Positions 41,531 through 49,563 of a DNA stretch of 64,000 nucleotides are shown here, in pieces. This stretch comes from Oligoflexia bacterium (GTDB lineage: Bacteria; Bdellovibrionota_G; JANQFH01): positions 124,001 to 188,000 of the forward strand of contig JANQFH010000008.1 of NCBI GenBank assembly GCA_028277945.1. Reading direction: 5' to 3'. Below the pieces are notes generated by a model, which did no database searches, had not been told where the DNA came from, and saw only the letters and a list, made by a program, of their open reading frames with translations. Both the position numbers and the translations under genes were made by a program. Each line of letters opens with the position of its first letter. Within the stretch, counting starts at the first letter, position 1.

Positions 41531-42337
41531 TCATTTTCCGTTAGGTGAATTTTGCCTAGCTTTGTCAAGCAAGTTGGCCAACATACTTAGAAATCCTATG
41601 CACTGTAACGCATTTTCTGGCGTATCTGGATCAAGTGTATGTGCTCTGGGGTTTCTGAACGCTAAAACTGCACCTTCAAATAAGTGCATGATTCCTTCCT
41701 GTTCATCTTGATCTGATTGATCTTTCGCTTCATTGAAAGCAAGCACGGGTTTATTTTTTGAGAATACAGTCCTCATTAAGGGGGCACCATCAAGATCATG
41801 CCGCCTTGACTTTTCTTTGACATAGTTGACTAAGGCTAAGCAAGCATCTAACACTGCATTGCGATAATGGCCATTACGAAACAAATCGGCTGAAACAGCG
41901 GAGATACGGGGGTGTAGTTCGAGACCTTCAAAAGTTATACGGGCTCGTATAGTAGGATCAGAGTCGGCATCTTCAAGATTCTCCTTAAGGTCGTTTATCA
42001 GTCCTTCCAATAACTTGACTGTTTGTGGAATGCCATTTGTGAATCTTCGTTGAATTTCGGATTGAGTCATCATCATATGCATTGGCCCGTGCCAAATCTG
42101 ATGATGCTGGTTATCTTGATACTGACGAGACTGTGTTCCATAAATTCCTTGGATTGTCGAGACAATTTGTCTTTCAATGTTGGTCACCGCCTGATCATCT
42201 GGCCGTATATTTTGTGGGTCTAGCGCTTTTACGTCAGCGATTCGTCGTCTTAGCTTTTTGATTCCTTTCTTGATTTGGTCGGCTGTAAGCTGTTGATTTT
42301 CAGGTTCAGGATGTTGGTATGATCTTGTTGGATGCAT
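41531..42337 (-). CDS. TIGR02391 (Ymh) family protein, HEPN-like
   Basis: A 268-residue protein. The C-terminal ~125 residues match the TIGR02391/Hypoth_Ymh family: LHPRISAVSADLFRNGHYRN, then AVLDACLALVNYVKEKS, LMRTVFS and LFEGAVLAFRNPRAHTL. The R-x4-H motif (R228, H233) is the hallmark of HEPN-fold RNases, although family members are not all proven nucleases. The N-terminal ~130 residues are helical and unassigned. Such proteins are frequent in islands and are suspected abortive-infection effectors. It sits 169 bp from the SDH-type protease on the same strand. The gap 41362-41530 shows no gene. Confidence 0.8.
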   Translation of the reverse strand: MHPTRSYQHPEPENQQLTADQIKKGIKKLRRRIADVKALDPQNIRPDDQAVTNIERQIVSTIQGIYGTQSRQYQDNQHHQIWHGPMHMMMTQSEIQRRFTNGIPQTVKLLEGLINDLKENLEDADSDPTIRARITFEGLELHPRISAVSADLFRNGHYRNAVLDACLALVNYVKEKSRRHDLDGAPLMRTVFSKNKPVLAFNEAKDQSDQDEQEGIMHLFEGAVLAFRNPRAHTLDPDTPENALQCIGFLSMLANLLDKARQNSPNGK

Positions 42338-42395
42338 TTATAAAGCACCTTTCTAAGTGTTATCTTGAACCCATAGACGCAGGCTTACAGACTTA

Positions 42396-42638
42396 CTACC
42401 TAAACAGTGTCTTGGGATCAATACCAGAAGCTTTACATATGCGCCAAATAGTCATGAGGGTAGGGTTGCCTTCGCCTTTCTTAATTCGAGCAACATAGCG
42501 AGGATCTAGCCCAGCAAGCATCTGTTTTCTTTGGCTCATTCCAGCCTTTTGCAACGCATCAATAAGGTTTTTGCGAAACCGCTTGGAAAAGGTTGCATAT
42601 GCTTCTTTATAAGCCATAGCCGACTTATAAATAGCCAT
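42396..42638 (-). CDS. HTH (XRE-like) transcription regulator
   Basis: ATG 42638 is preferred over 42674, because the palindrome at 42649-42671 then lies just upstream of the gene instead of inside it. The product is 80 residues with one helix-turn-helix domain (RFRKNLIDALQKAGMSQRKQ, then MLAGLDPRYVARIKKGEGNP and TIWRICKASGIDPKTLF), of the XRE/Cro-CI type common on phage-related elements. It is divergent from the secreted nuclease gene. The shared palindrome suggests that it represses itself and its neighbour. Confidence 0.8.
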   Translation of the reverse strand: MAIYKSAMAYKEAYATFSKRFRKNLIDALQKAGMSQRKQMLAGLDPRYVARIKKGEGNPTLMTIWRICKASGIDPKTLFR

Positions 42639-42648
42639 GCAATATCTG

Positions 42649-42671
42649 CCTATGGTATAATAGACCATAGG
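42649..42671. promoter_or_regulatory. Palindromic operator with embedded -10
   Basis: Perfect 8-bp arms, CCTATGGT (42649-42656) and ACCATAGG (42664-42671), flank 7 bp. TATAAT occurs at 42656-42661 on the + strand. It lies between the divergent HTH gene and the nuclease gene and is the likely binding site of the HTH protein. Confidence 0.65.
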
Positions 42672-42706
42672 CACCCCTAGAGATTTTCCAGAGCCGGAGG
42701 TAGCTT

Positions 42707-43129
42707 TTGTTCAAGTTTCAGCTCATCGCACTACTGCTCTTTCCGCTTATTGCTTCCTCAGGGGAGACAGCGGTTGTTCCTAAACATAAGCCGTCGGCTT
42801 ACAAATTTGTTGTCTTGAACTACCGAGTTATTGATGGGGATACCATCGATGCAACCGTTGACCTCGGTTTTCATATCACCAAGACGGATCGTTTTCGCTT
42901 TCTTGGTATGGATGCCCCTGAGATAAACCACGAAAAGACTCGTCAAGCCGGCCAAAAGGCAAAGCAATTCGTCATCAAAAAATTAGCAACAGCAAAAGTG
43001 ATTGAAATTGAGACTTTCAAACAGGGTAAATTTGGCCGGTACTTAGCTACTATCTGGCTAGATCAAAACTACAACAAATCACTTAACCAACTGCTGTTAG
43101 ATAGAAACTTGGCAATCCCCGTGAAGTAG
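42707..43129 (+). CDS. Secreted thermonuclease-like (SNase) protein
   Basis: A 140-residue protein. GGAGGT lies 5 bp before TTG 42707, which supports this start. A signal peptide (KFQLIALLLFPLIASSG) precedes a staphylococcal-nuclease domain: YRVIDGDTIDATVDLGF, RFRFLGMDAPEINHE (the catalytic Arg and Glu in R-x2-G-x-DAPE), and GKFGRYLATIWLD (second catalytic Arg). The length suits a single SNase domain. It would cut DNA or RNA in the periplasm or outside. It is divergent from the HTH regulator and followed by a small membrane protein with a good ribosome site. Confidence 0.85.
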   Translation: MFKFQLIALLLFPLIASSGETAVVPKHKPSAYKFVVLNYRVIDGDTIDATVDLGFHITKTDRFRFLGMDAPEINHEKTRQAGQKAKQFVIKKLATAKVIEIETFKQGKFGRYLATIWLDQNYNKSLNQLLLDRNLAIPVK

Positions 43130-43143
43130 GAGTAGGAAATTAT

Positions 43144-43806
43144 ATGGATAATAGTCACAGGCAAAACGTAATGATATTAAAATTAATTTTGTCTTTTGTC
43201 GGGCTCGCCGTGATGTTTGCCTGCTGTTCGGTTTACTGCAATAGGCCAGCACAGAAAGCTGAGGACAAGAAAGTCATGAAAGAGCATCACAAAAGATTGA
43301 AGGAGGGCGGCAATAAACAGCAGAACCTCAAAAAAGGGGAAGCGCGTCGAAATGCGCCCAAAAGAGAGATTTCTAAGACTGGGGGGCCGTATTTTCCTGG
43401 CTTGAATGCCTCTGACATCTATCTCAATCTGAAAAAACGTGGTTTCGATTGTGTTGGTCCTAAATCCAGCAAAATCGGTGTTTCCTGGTACTGCCAGGAC
43501 GAAAGGTTTTCAACTCGTAGTTGGAGTGTAACAATTCGTGGAGAAGGATACTCGCAACTAACATTTGTCACAGCGACGAGCCTCAATTATGGGAAGGGGT
43601 CATCTGATGAGATAGCACGGGAGTTTCTTGGCTTTGTAGCTTCGTTGCCCTATGAAGGTGCAGAACCAGCTAAGGCAAAGGCGTGGGTACTGAGAAATGT
43701 TGGAAAGAGAAATGTCTCCTACCGCATTGGAGCGGCAAGATTCGAACTTTCTTCAAACGCGAGAGCGCGGATTTTGGACATCTCGGTTGTCTCAGATTCT
43801 AAATAG
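43144..43806 (+). CDS. Membrane-anchored protein, unknown
   Basis: A 220-residue protein starting 14 bp after the nuclease stop, with AGGAG well placed. One N-terminal hydrophobic segment (LKLILSFVGLAVMFACCSVYC) is followed by a charged lysine-rich linker (KVMKEHHKRLKEGGNKQQNL) and a domain of ~140 residues with ASDIYLNLKKRGFDCVGP, VSWYCQDER and RSWSVTIRGEGYSQLTFV. The two cysteines (FDC, WYC) could form a disulfide. The Cys cluster in the signal region could allow lipidation. I recognise no family. It is probably co-transcribed with the secreted nuclease. Confidence 0.65.
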   Translation: MDNSHRQNVMILKLILSFVGLAVMFACCSVYCNRPAQKAEDKKVMKEHHKRLKEGGNKQQNLKKGEARRNAPKREISKTGGPYFPGLNASDIYLNLKKRGFDCVGPKSSKIGVSWYCQDERFSTRSWSVTIRGEGYSQLTFVTATSLNYGKGSSDEIAREFLGFVASLPYEGAEPAKAKAWVLRNVGKRNVSYRIGAARFELSSNARARILDISVVSDSK

Positions 43807-43814
43807 CAGTTGCA

Positions 43815-44360
43815 TCAATCCAAATCCTCTTCGGTAAATTGTCGTTGGGAAGAATTGAGGCAAGACGTTTCGAGCTGGACTCTTGATCTCCAAAACTTGA
43901 TAAGCGAGTCGTAGATAAACTTTTCATGCTCTTGATTAGGCAAAATGAACTCACATTGAAAATCCATTTCTAGTCGAAACGCCTTCGCAAGAGGTTCGGC
44001 CTGGGTTAGCATTTTATCTGGTTCAACACCGATTTTTTTGCAGAAGCGGCGAAACCCACTCTGGACAGCTATAAGTGTTCCGAATGCCTCTGTTATCTCT
44101 CCAAACGCATCCTCGGTAAACACTGCTAGGGTATAGCGATGATATGCCTCCCACCAGAATAGATTCACAATCATGCAAAGCTCGCGGCAGATATTAAAAT
44201 AACCGAAGAACTCCATGTCGCGAGCTAGATATGCCCTCTTAGGGCACGTACTAAAGAGTTTCGTGATTTCCTCATTGTCTTTCCGAAAACTACTGTCCAA
44301 AACCAGTAAGAATCTCTCCCATACGGTTATGTTTTCGTAGTGCCGAGTGACGCCTTTCAT
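43815..44360 (-). CDS. Hypothetical protein of the element
   Basis: A 181-residue, apparently all-helical protein. Features are a tryptophan-rich segment (MIVNLFWWEAYHRYTLAVF) and a helical ending. No domain was recognised. It overlaps the end of the 105-residue gene at 44357-44674 by 4 bp (ATGA-type coupling), so translation is coupled to it and thereby to the primase operon. It is probably a replication, packaging or host-interaction accessory of the satellite, but that is inference from position alone. Confidence 0.6.
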   Translation of the reverse strand: MKGVTRHYENITVWERFLLVLDSSFRKDNEEITKLFSTCPKRAYLARDMEFFGYFNICRELCMIVNLFWWEAYHRYTLAVFTEDAFGEITEAFGTLIAVQSGFRRFCKKIGVEPDKMLTQAEPLAKAFRLEMDFQCEFILPNQEHEKFIYDSLIKFWRSRVQLETSCLNSSQRQFTEEDLD

Positions 44361-44674
44361 TTTGCTCCATTCCTTTGGCTCAAAATTTCTTCAAGCGCCT
44401 CAACCCTGCCAACTATCTGTACAGCCTCAACCGCTCGAAGAGCGATGCCGGCAAGATAACCAATAGTACGTGCTCGCGCTATTGTTTCCACTTTAGGATC
44501 AGATTTTACCGTTTGGACCTGCTCTTCAATTAGTAATAAGACGTCCCTAGCCGTTTGAAGCCGAAAAGAAGAAGGTATCTGGGTTTGACACGGGGTTTGA
44601 CTACTTCCAGCGCGTTGCAGCTGCTTGTATTCGCGCTGATAGTTCCTGCTTTTCTCTGGGTCTTTGTAGGGCAT
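44357..44674 (-). CDS. Small phage-type protein
   Basis: A 105-residue protein opening MPYKDPEKSRNYQREYKQLQ, a basic start often seen in small phage and satellite proteins with DNA-binding or recombination roles. The remainder is helical (ARDVLLLIEEQVQTVKSDPK, IGYLAGIALRAVEAVQIVGR). It begins 3 bp after the primase stop and overlaps the next gene by 4 bp, forming a tight operon primase-105 aa-181 aa. Confidence 0.6.
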   Translation of the reverse strand: MPYKDPEKSRNYQREYKQLQRAGSSQTPCQTQIPSSFRLQTARDVLLLIEEQVQTVKSDPKVETIARARTIGYLAGIALRAVEAVQIVGRVEALEEILSQRNGAK

Positions 44675-44677
44675 GGG

Positions 44678-47182
44678 TCAGCTTTCCATATTAGATCCAA
44701 GGTTTTCTAATGTTCCGCTAGTTGGCGGAAAATGGGAAAGATGGGAAACTTGATGCCATTCTCCAAATACTTGTTTCTCTTTTTTCCCTTTTTCCGGCAA
44801 CTTTAAGAGCAAGGGACTAACACGATAAATGGTGGTCGGTTTTCGGGTAGCCACTCTTTTTGGCTTACTGATTAAGTTGCGATCACTTAGAATCTTTAGT
44901 GCACACGTCAAATGTTCCGACTTTCCAAATTTTCTATGGCGCATGGCTGAGGTAAGCTGCGTGCGAGTAAATGAGGGCTTTCCTTGTGCCATAATCCATT
45001 GGAAGATCTCTTTTGCATTTTCGACTGTTTGATCTGCTCCCATCAAGCCATAGGCTGCAATCATATGCTCTGTGAGCAGAGCAGCTATTGTTAGGGCCTT
45101 TGCCATTGTCTCTCCAGAAATAACGAGCTGCTCTTGGTCATAATTCCCAACATGCAAAATTCCCGCTAGACGAAGAGCAAACCCACATATTTTCCCGCCA
45201 CTACCCAGACAAGGTGCTAGCCTGCCATCTGGTCGAAGCTGAGTTTCTATTTTCGCTTGAAATTCACGCCATTCTTGAAGAGCTTCAGGTGAAAGAGTTA
45301 GAACATGGCGTCGATCTTGGTCTTCTTTGGGCAATGACGGAAGGTCTAGCAGCATTTTAATCTTTTGGTGGTAAGCTTGCCGAGCTTCCAAAGGAACCGG
45401 CGGCTTATCATGAGTGCGATATCCGAGTTTACTTTTTGGTATGACAAAGAGAAAACGTTCTAACATTCCATTGCCAGTAAAGGCCTTTTTAGATCTCATA
45501 TTTTGGATAATGACGGGCTGCACAGTCAAAACAATCGTGAGAAAAGGTGTTATGTCAAAATTACGGTCTTTACGTCGAATCCTTACGTGTCCACCATCGA
45601 TTCCCTTCAACAAAATATCTACGTTTGCCGAACCCCCGGTGTAAAGGCCGCTCATGGTCTCGACAATGCCTCCCTCATCTGAAAATATAGCGAAATGCCC
45701 TCCTTGCTCATAAACGCTATTAGCAAGCGCCTCAGGCGTTGTATCGTTAGAGAATAGCTGTGGCAGGGCTTGGGGTTCAATTAAAGATATCTCTTCCTCG
45801 GCGATTTTGTTGATTAGTTCTCGTTGTTTTGAAGCATCTTTTTCCCGTGCGGCCTTAGCCCTTAGGGATTCGATAATTTTCTCTTGGCTTTTTCGTTCCG
45901 AGCGCTGCCGTTTGATTTCGGCCTCTAAAGTTTGTGCTTGTTCACGTTCCCAGCTTATGAGTGGTTCCGTACAGTTATTAAAGACCTGTGTTTTATTATT
46001 TGCTGGGGGGAGAGCAATAAGTGTGTAAATATTAAGGGACTCACGCCAACCATCCTTCGGACTGACGACAAAGTGTTTTGCTGCCGCAGCCGATACCGTG
46101 CCAAGAACGCACATTACAGCCAGAGCCTCAGGGACTTCTGTGGACGTAGCAAGTGCCGCGGCAAATTTTCCGAGCACACCTGGCAAAAGGTCCGCTGGAA
46201 TATCTGGTGTCTCGATCTCCTCAAAGAGGATCGGATCGTCCCACAGGCCGGAATCATCCTTTCGTGGGGTTGAGAACTTGATCCATTCCGACGGTACGGC
46301 GTGTAAATGATGCTTGATAGCATCAAGCAATCTTTCTTGTATTTTTGCCCGCATCGGATGATCGTCTAATGAGGTCAACTCGTTCCAGTCAGTAAGTTCG
46401 GGTTGCTGTTTTAGCCAGTCGCAAACGTCCCCTTTTTCAGGCAACCCAGGCAGGCGAACTACTTTCATCACTGGTGCTGGTTTGCAATCCTGTATGATCC
46501 GCCAAACCTTTTTGATATAGCCTTCTCCCGCTTTGTCATTATCTGGGGCGAGGTATATAAGGCTGACACCTTCCAACTCCTTCCAGTTAGTAAGATGGGC
46601 GCTACTCGCACCAAATAAACTTGTTACACACTGAAGACCGAGCCCTGCAAAAGCTGCTTGCTTTTTCTGCCCTTCAACCACGACAATAGCGTCATTCTTG
46701 TCTGTAAGAGTATCGAGTCCAATGAGGGGGTAACCGTTCTTTTTCATCTCCTGTGGTATGCCGGGCAAGAAACTTTTTCCGTTGGACCGGTAAAAGGGAA
46801 TGTCCTCTTTGGGCTTGCCATTTCTGCCGGGAGCAAACCGTCTGATTTCGCCGATCACTTGACCGGTCTTATCCCGGTGTTCCCAAACAAAAATAGGGTT
46901 AGCCATTTTGCTATTCCAAGCTCCAAGTGCCAGTGCGGCCTCCTTGAAAGATTGCTGGTGCCGCTTCATTTGAAAACTAAGCACGTCGCCGCCACGCGCC
47001 CCGCACGCCATGCAACGATAACAACCGATACTAAGGTGTACTCGCAGGGATGGTTTGTGATCGTCGTGGAAGGGGCAAATAGCCGATCTCCACTCACCGT
47101 TGCCAATCAACTTGAGGCCCTGAGCGTGGTAATAATCCGCAGGGTTTGGAAGGCGATCACGTGCAAAGCCGAATTGAGTCAT
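44678..47182 (-). CDS. Primase (CHC2-Toprim) fused to DUF3987 helicase-like region
   Basis: The frame reaches 47236, but ATG 47182 has AAGG before it and avoids overlap with the AlpA gene, giving ~834 residues. It contains a CHC2 zinc finger (CPFHDDHKPSLRV ... CYRCMACGARGGD, ligands C36, H39, C57, C60). A Toprim-like core follows (IVVVEGQKKQAAFAGLGLQC, YLAPDNDKAGEGY). From about residue 320 a DUF3987 region follows, with LPPANNKTQVF, where the usual P-loop is modified (no classical GKT), then FAIFSDEGGIVETMSGLYTG and TVQP. A coiled-coil (KRQRSERKSQEKIIESLRAK) interrupts it. It initiates DNA replication of the element, as in P4-type satellites. Confidence 0.85.
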   Translation of the reverse strand: MTQFGFARDRLPNPADYYHAQGLKLIGNGEWRSAICPFHDDHKPSLRVHLSIGCYRCMACGARGGDVLSFQMKRHQQSFKEAALALGAWNSKMANPIFVWEHRDKTGQVIGEIRRFAPGRNGKPKEDIPFYRSNGKSFLPGIPQEMKKNGYPLIGLDTLTDKNDAIVVVEGQKKQAAFAGLGLQCVTSLFGASSAHLTNWKELEGVSLIYLAPDNDKAGEGYIKKVWRIIQDCKPAPVMKVVRLPGLPEKGDVCDWLKQQPELTDWNELTSLDDHPMRAKIQERLLDAIKHHLHAVPSEWIKFSTPRKDDSGLWDDPILFEEIETPDIPADLLPGVLGKFAAALATSTEVPEALAVMCVLGTVSAAAAKHFVVSPKDGWRESLNIYTLIALPPANNKTQVFNNCTEPLISWEREQAQTLEAEIKRQRSERKSQEKIIESLRAKAAREKDASKQRELINKIAEEEISLIEPQALPQLFSNDTTPEALANSVYEQGGHFAIFSDEGGIVETMSGLYTGGSANVDILLKGIDGGHVRIRRKDRNFDITPFLTIVLTVQPVIIQNMRSKKAFTGNGMLERFLFVIPKSKLGYRTHDKPPVPLEARQAYHQKIKMLLDLPSLPKEDQDRRHVLTLSPEALQEWREFQAKIETQLRPDGRLAPCLGSGGKICGFALRLAGILHVGNYDQEQLVISGETMAKALTIAALLTEHMIAAYGLMGADQTVENAKEIFQWIMAQGKPSFTRTQLTSAMRHRKFGKSEHLTCALKILSDRNLISKPKRVATRKPTTIYRVSPLLLKLPEKGKKEKQVFGEWHQVSHLSHFPPTSGTLENLGSNMES

Positions 47183-47187
47183 TCGTT

Positions 47188-47391
47188 TTACCTTTTTGGG
47201 CCCTTTTGTGATTGTGTTATGCGCTCGGTGATCCAATGGTCAACTTCACTGGAGATCCATGCAACGGACCGTGATCCAAGCCGAACAGGTTTTGGAAAAT
47301 CGCCGTCGGCTATCTTTTCATAGAGTGAGGACCGAGGAAGGCCAGTTAGGGCCTCGACTACTCGTCGGCGAAGCAGTTTTTTTGTATCCAT
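47188..47391 (-). CDS. AlpA-family regulator
   Basis: A 67-residue protein with the AlpA/excisionase-type HTH: RRRVVEALTGLPRSSLYEKI, then ADGDFPKPVRLGSRSVAWIS and EVDHWITERI. AlpA proteins activate integrase/excisionase genes of P4-like elements. It stands 5 bp ahead of the primase start and shares its strand, the usual arrangement in satellites. Length and motif are complete. Confidence 0.9.
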   Translation of the reverse strand: MDTKKLLRRRVVEALTGLPRSSLYEKIADGDFPKPVRLGSRSVAWISSEVDHWITERITQSQKGPKR

Positions 47392-47494
47392 TGTTTTCTC
47401 CAGTGACAGATATATTCAGATAATTACGGAAGCCTTCGGAAACTTCAACAGTTCAGGGAAGGAGAAACCACCCGAAGAAAAATAGGACTGGTGT

Positions 47495-48163
47495 CTACTT
47501 GAAATCTAAGTGTTTTTTTCTAAATGACGGGGTGTTGGCTGGTAGTGTTTTGTTGATTCGATTCTTGATTTGATTTGGCGAAAGCAAAAATTTTCGGAAT
47601 TTAGGAGGGTAAAAACTCTCTATCGCCTTTAACGCCTCGGCAGTTAACGAGAACGCTTTATCAGCGTATCTCCTGATCCCATCCATATCCATTTCCTCAT
47701 TGATGACATCGGTAATCTTTTTGAGCATTATAGTAAAACCACCAACATCGGTGAATTTACGTTTCCCTTTTGGGAGAGTCTTGTTGTCAGAAGAAAATTT
47801 TGTATAATCCAGTCTCGTTTCATAAAGATAACTAAAAATCTTTTCCGCCTGCCTCCAATCCTCGACAGAAAAGGGCTGTGGATCAGCTTGCCTCATAGCG
47901 CAAAACGCTATGATTTTTTTTAGTTCACGGTCTGTTACGTCAAAACCAAGCCTGTCTTTTACGATGGAAGAGGAGTACAAATCGGCATATTTTAACGTTA
48001 GCTTATGCAGGTCTATGCTCAGAATTTTTGCAATTGACCGCAATGTTTTGGGTTTTAGAGAAGATAGTCTTTCATTTTGATGAAACAGTTTCACATAACC
48101 ATCTTCACGCTCTTTCCGAAATTGAGCTTTTGTGTACTTAAATCTATAGGAGAAATCAGTCAT
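47495..48163 (-). CDS. Hypothetical protein, coupled to the integrase
   Basis: A 222-residue basic, helical protein (SYRFKYTKAQFRKEREDGYV, LKPKTLRSIAKILSIDLHKL, FTDVGGFTIMLKKITDVINE). I recognise no family. LKPKTLRSIAKILSIDLHKL resembles a helix-turn-helix, so DNA binding is possible. It overlaps the integrase stop by 4 bp, which suggests translational coupling and a linked role, perhaps as an accessory or directionality factor (inference). Confidence 0.6.
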   Translation of the reverse strand: MTDFSYRFKYTKAQFRKEREDGYVKLFHQNERLSSLKPKTLRSIAKILSIDLHKLTLKYADLYSSSIVKDRLGFDVTDRELKKIIAFCAMRQADPQPFSVEDWRQAEKIFSYLYETRLDYTKFSSDNKTLPKGKRKFTDVGGFTIMLKKITDVINEEMDMDGIRRYADKAFSLTAEALKAIESFYPPKFRKFLLSPNQIKNRINKTLPANTPSFRKKHLDFK

Positions 48164-49401
48164 ATTTTTTGGATGTTGCTTAGGCTAGCCATACTTTGCA
48201 GAGAAATCACTTGGGCCCCTCTCTTCAAATTATCAAGATAGTCAGCCCATTGCTGCATCATTTTTCTTCGCTCGACGAGGTGAGCGGTGCGGTTATAGGC
48301 TCGTCCGTTGGGATCGCGGACAGCATGGGCCAGTTGGTGTTCGATGAAGTCAGGGCGGACGCCTAAGATTTCATCCAGCATGGTGCGCGCCATGGCGCGA
48401 AAGCCGTGGCCGCTCATTTGGTCTTTGGTGTAGCCCATGCGTCTCAGGGCGGCCAGAACAGCATTATTGCTCATCGGCCTGGTGTTGGTACGCATGCTGG
48501 GGAAAACATAGCGGCCATCACCGGTCACCTGGTGAATCTCGCGCAGAACTGCAAGAGCTTGCCTTGATAGGGGAACCAGATGCGGTTCGCGCATCTTCAT
48601 GCGTTCGGCTGGGATATTCCATTCAGCGTGGTCAAAGTCGATCTCTTGCCACTGTGCTTTGCGAAGTTCACCAGGCCGGACAAACACCAAGGGAGCTAGG
48701 CGCAACGCGTACTTCGTCACAATAAAACCTTCGTAGTCGTCAATGGCACGTAGTAGCCCGCCAACATCGTTAGGGCTGGTGATTGCAGCTAAATGTTGTT
48801 TTTTGACTGCTGGTAAGGCACCACGCAAGTCATTGGAGATATCTCGCTCAGCACGACCTGTTGCAACGGCATAACGAAAAACCTGTCCGCAGTTTTGCAA
48901 GACCCGATGGGCGGTTTCTATGGCTCCACGTTCTTCAATGCGACGAAGCGCTGTTAGCAGTTGAGGTGGTTTGATGTCGGCAATAGGGTGTTTACCGATC
49001 CAAGGTAAGATATCCTTTTCAAGTCGCTGCAAGATCCTGTGGCCATGGCCTTGGGACCAGTTATGAGAATTTTTGGCAAGCCATTCTCGCACCACCACTT
49101 CAAAACTATTAGCTACTTTCTGTGCTCTTGCTGCTTTAAAGGCTTTGCGGTGTTCGCTAGGGTCCACATCATCGGCGAGCAACTTCCTAGCTTGAGTATG
49201 ACGTTCCCTGGCATCTTTTAGGCTCACGTCGGGATAGACACCGAGAGACAACCGCTTTTCTTTGCCATCAAAGCGGTATTTGAAGCGCCACCACTTGCCA
49301 CCGGTTGGAGCTACCTCCAAATAGAGGCCACCGCCATCGAAGAGACGGTAGATCTTCTCACCAGGTTTGGCGTTTCTTATTTTTACATCGGTTAACGGAA
49401 T
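48160..49401 (-). CDS. P4-type tyrosine integrase with a non-standard ATT start
   Basis: The family's normal opening is present in frame (PLTDVKIRNAKPGEKIYRLF, then DGGGLYLEVAPTGGKWWRF), but the expected ATG is ATT at 49399-49401, preceded by AGGAG with an 8-base gap. The first standard-type start is TTG 49320, which would remove 27 conserved residues. DUF4102 arm-binding residues occupy ~1-85. The core-binding domain follows, then the catalytic domain with RPGELRKAQW (Arg), HGFRAMARTML (H-x2-R) and HQLAHAVRDPNGRAYNRT (His, catalytic Tyr). All catalytic residues are present. It integrates and excises the element at ssrA. Confidence 0.9.
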   Translation of the reverse strand: MPLTDVKIRNAKPGEKIYRLFDGGGLYLEVAPTGGKWWRFKYRFDGKEKRLSLGVYPDVSLKDARERHTQARKLLADDVDPSEHRKAFKAARAQKVANSFEVVVREWLAKNSHNWSQGHGHRILQRLEKDILPWIGKHPIADIKPPQLLTALRRIEERGAIETAHRVLQNCGQVFRYAVATGRAERDISNDLRGALPAVKKQHLAAITSPNDVGGLLRAIDDYEGFIVTKYALRLAPLVFVRPGELRKAQWQEIDFDHAEWNIPAERMKMREPHLVPLSRQALAVLREIHQVTGDGRYVFPSMRTNTRPMSNNAVLAALRRMGYTKDQMSGHGFRAMARTMLDEILGVRPDFIEHQLAHAVRDPNGRAYNRTAHLVERRKMMQQWADYLDNLKRGAQVISLQSMASLSNIQKI

Positions 49402-49449
49402 GGGGGCAACTCCTATTTGTTAAGCTTGAGTGCTCCCCATAGTTGCCCC
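49402..49449. promoter_or_regulatory. Putative integrase arm-type sites beside int
   Basis: GGGGGCAACT at 49402-49411 and CCCCATAGTTGCCCC at 49435-49449 share the core AGTTGCCCC in opposite orientations. The second is repeated at 39948-39962 near the other end of the element. The interval 49450-49563 has no gene but carries several CGGAC motifs. Confidence 0.5.
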
Positions 49450-49563
49450 AATTGAGAACCGGATGTCAATGGAAAGTTTCGGACCTTCTTGGACTAAATA
49501 GTTATCAAAATTAAGTGGTTAAAGACGTTTTCGGACTTTCTCGGACACTATCGGACTAGTAAA

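Noticed and set aside
46658-47323. 221-residue + strand frame opposite the primase and AlpA genes
   Set aside because: It is antisense to CHC2 and AlpA motifs that are clearly real.
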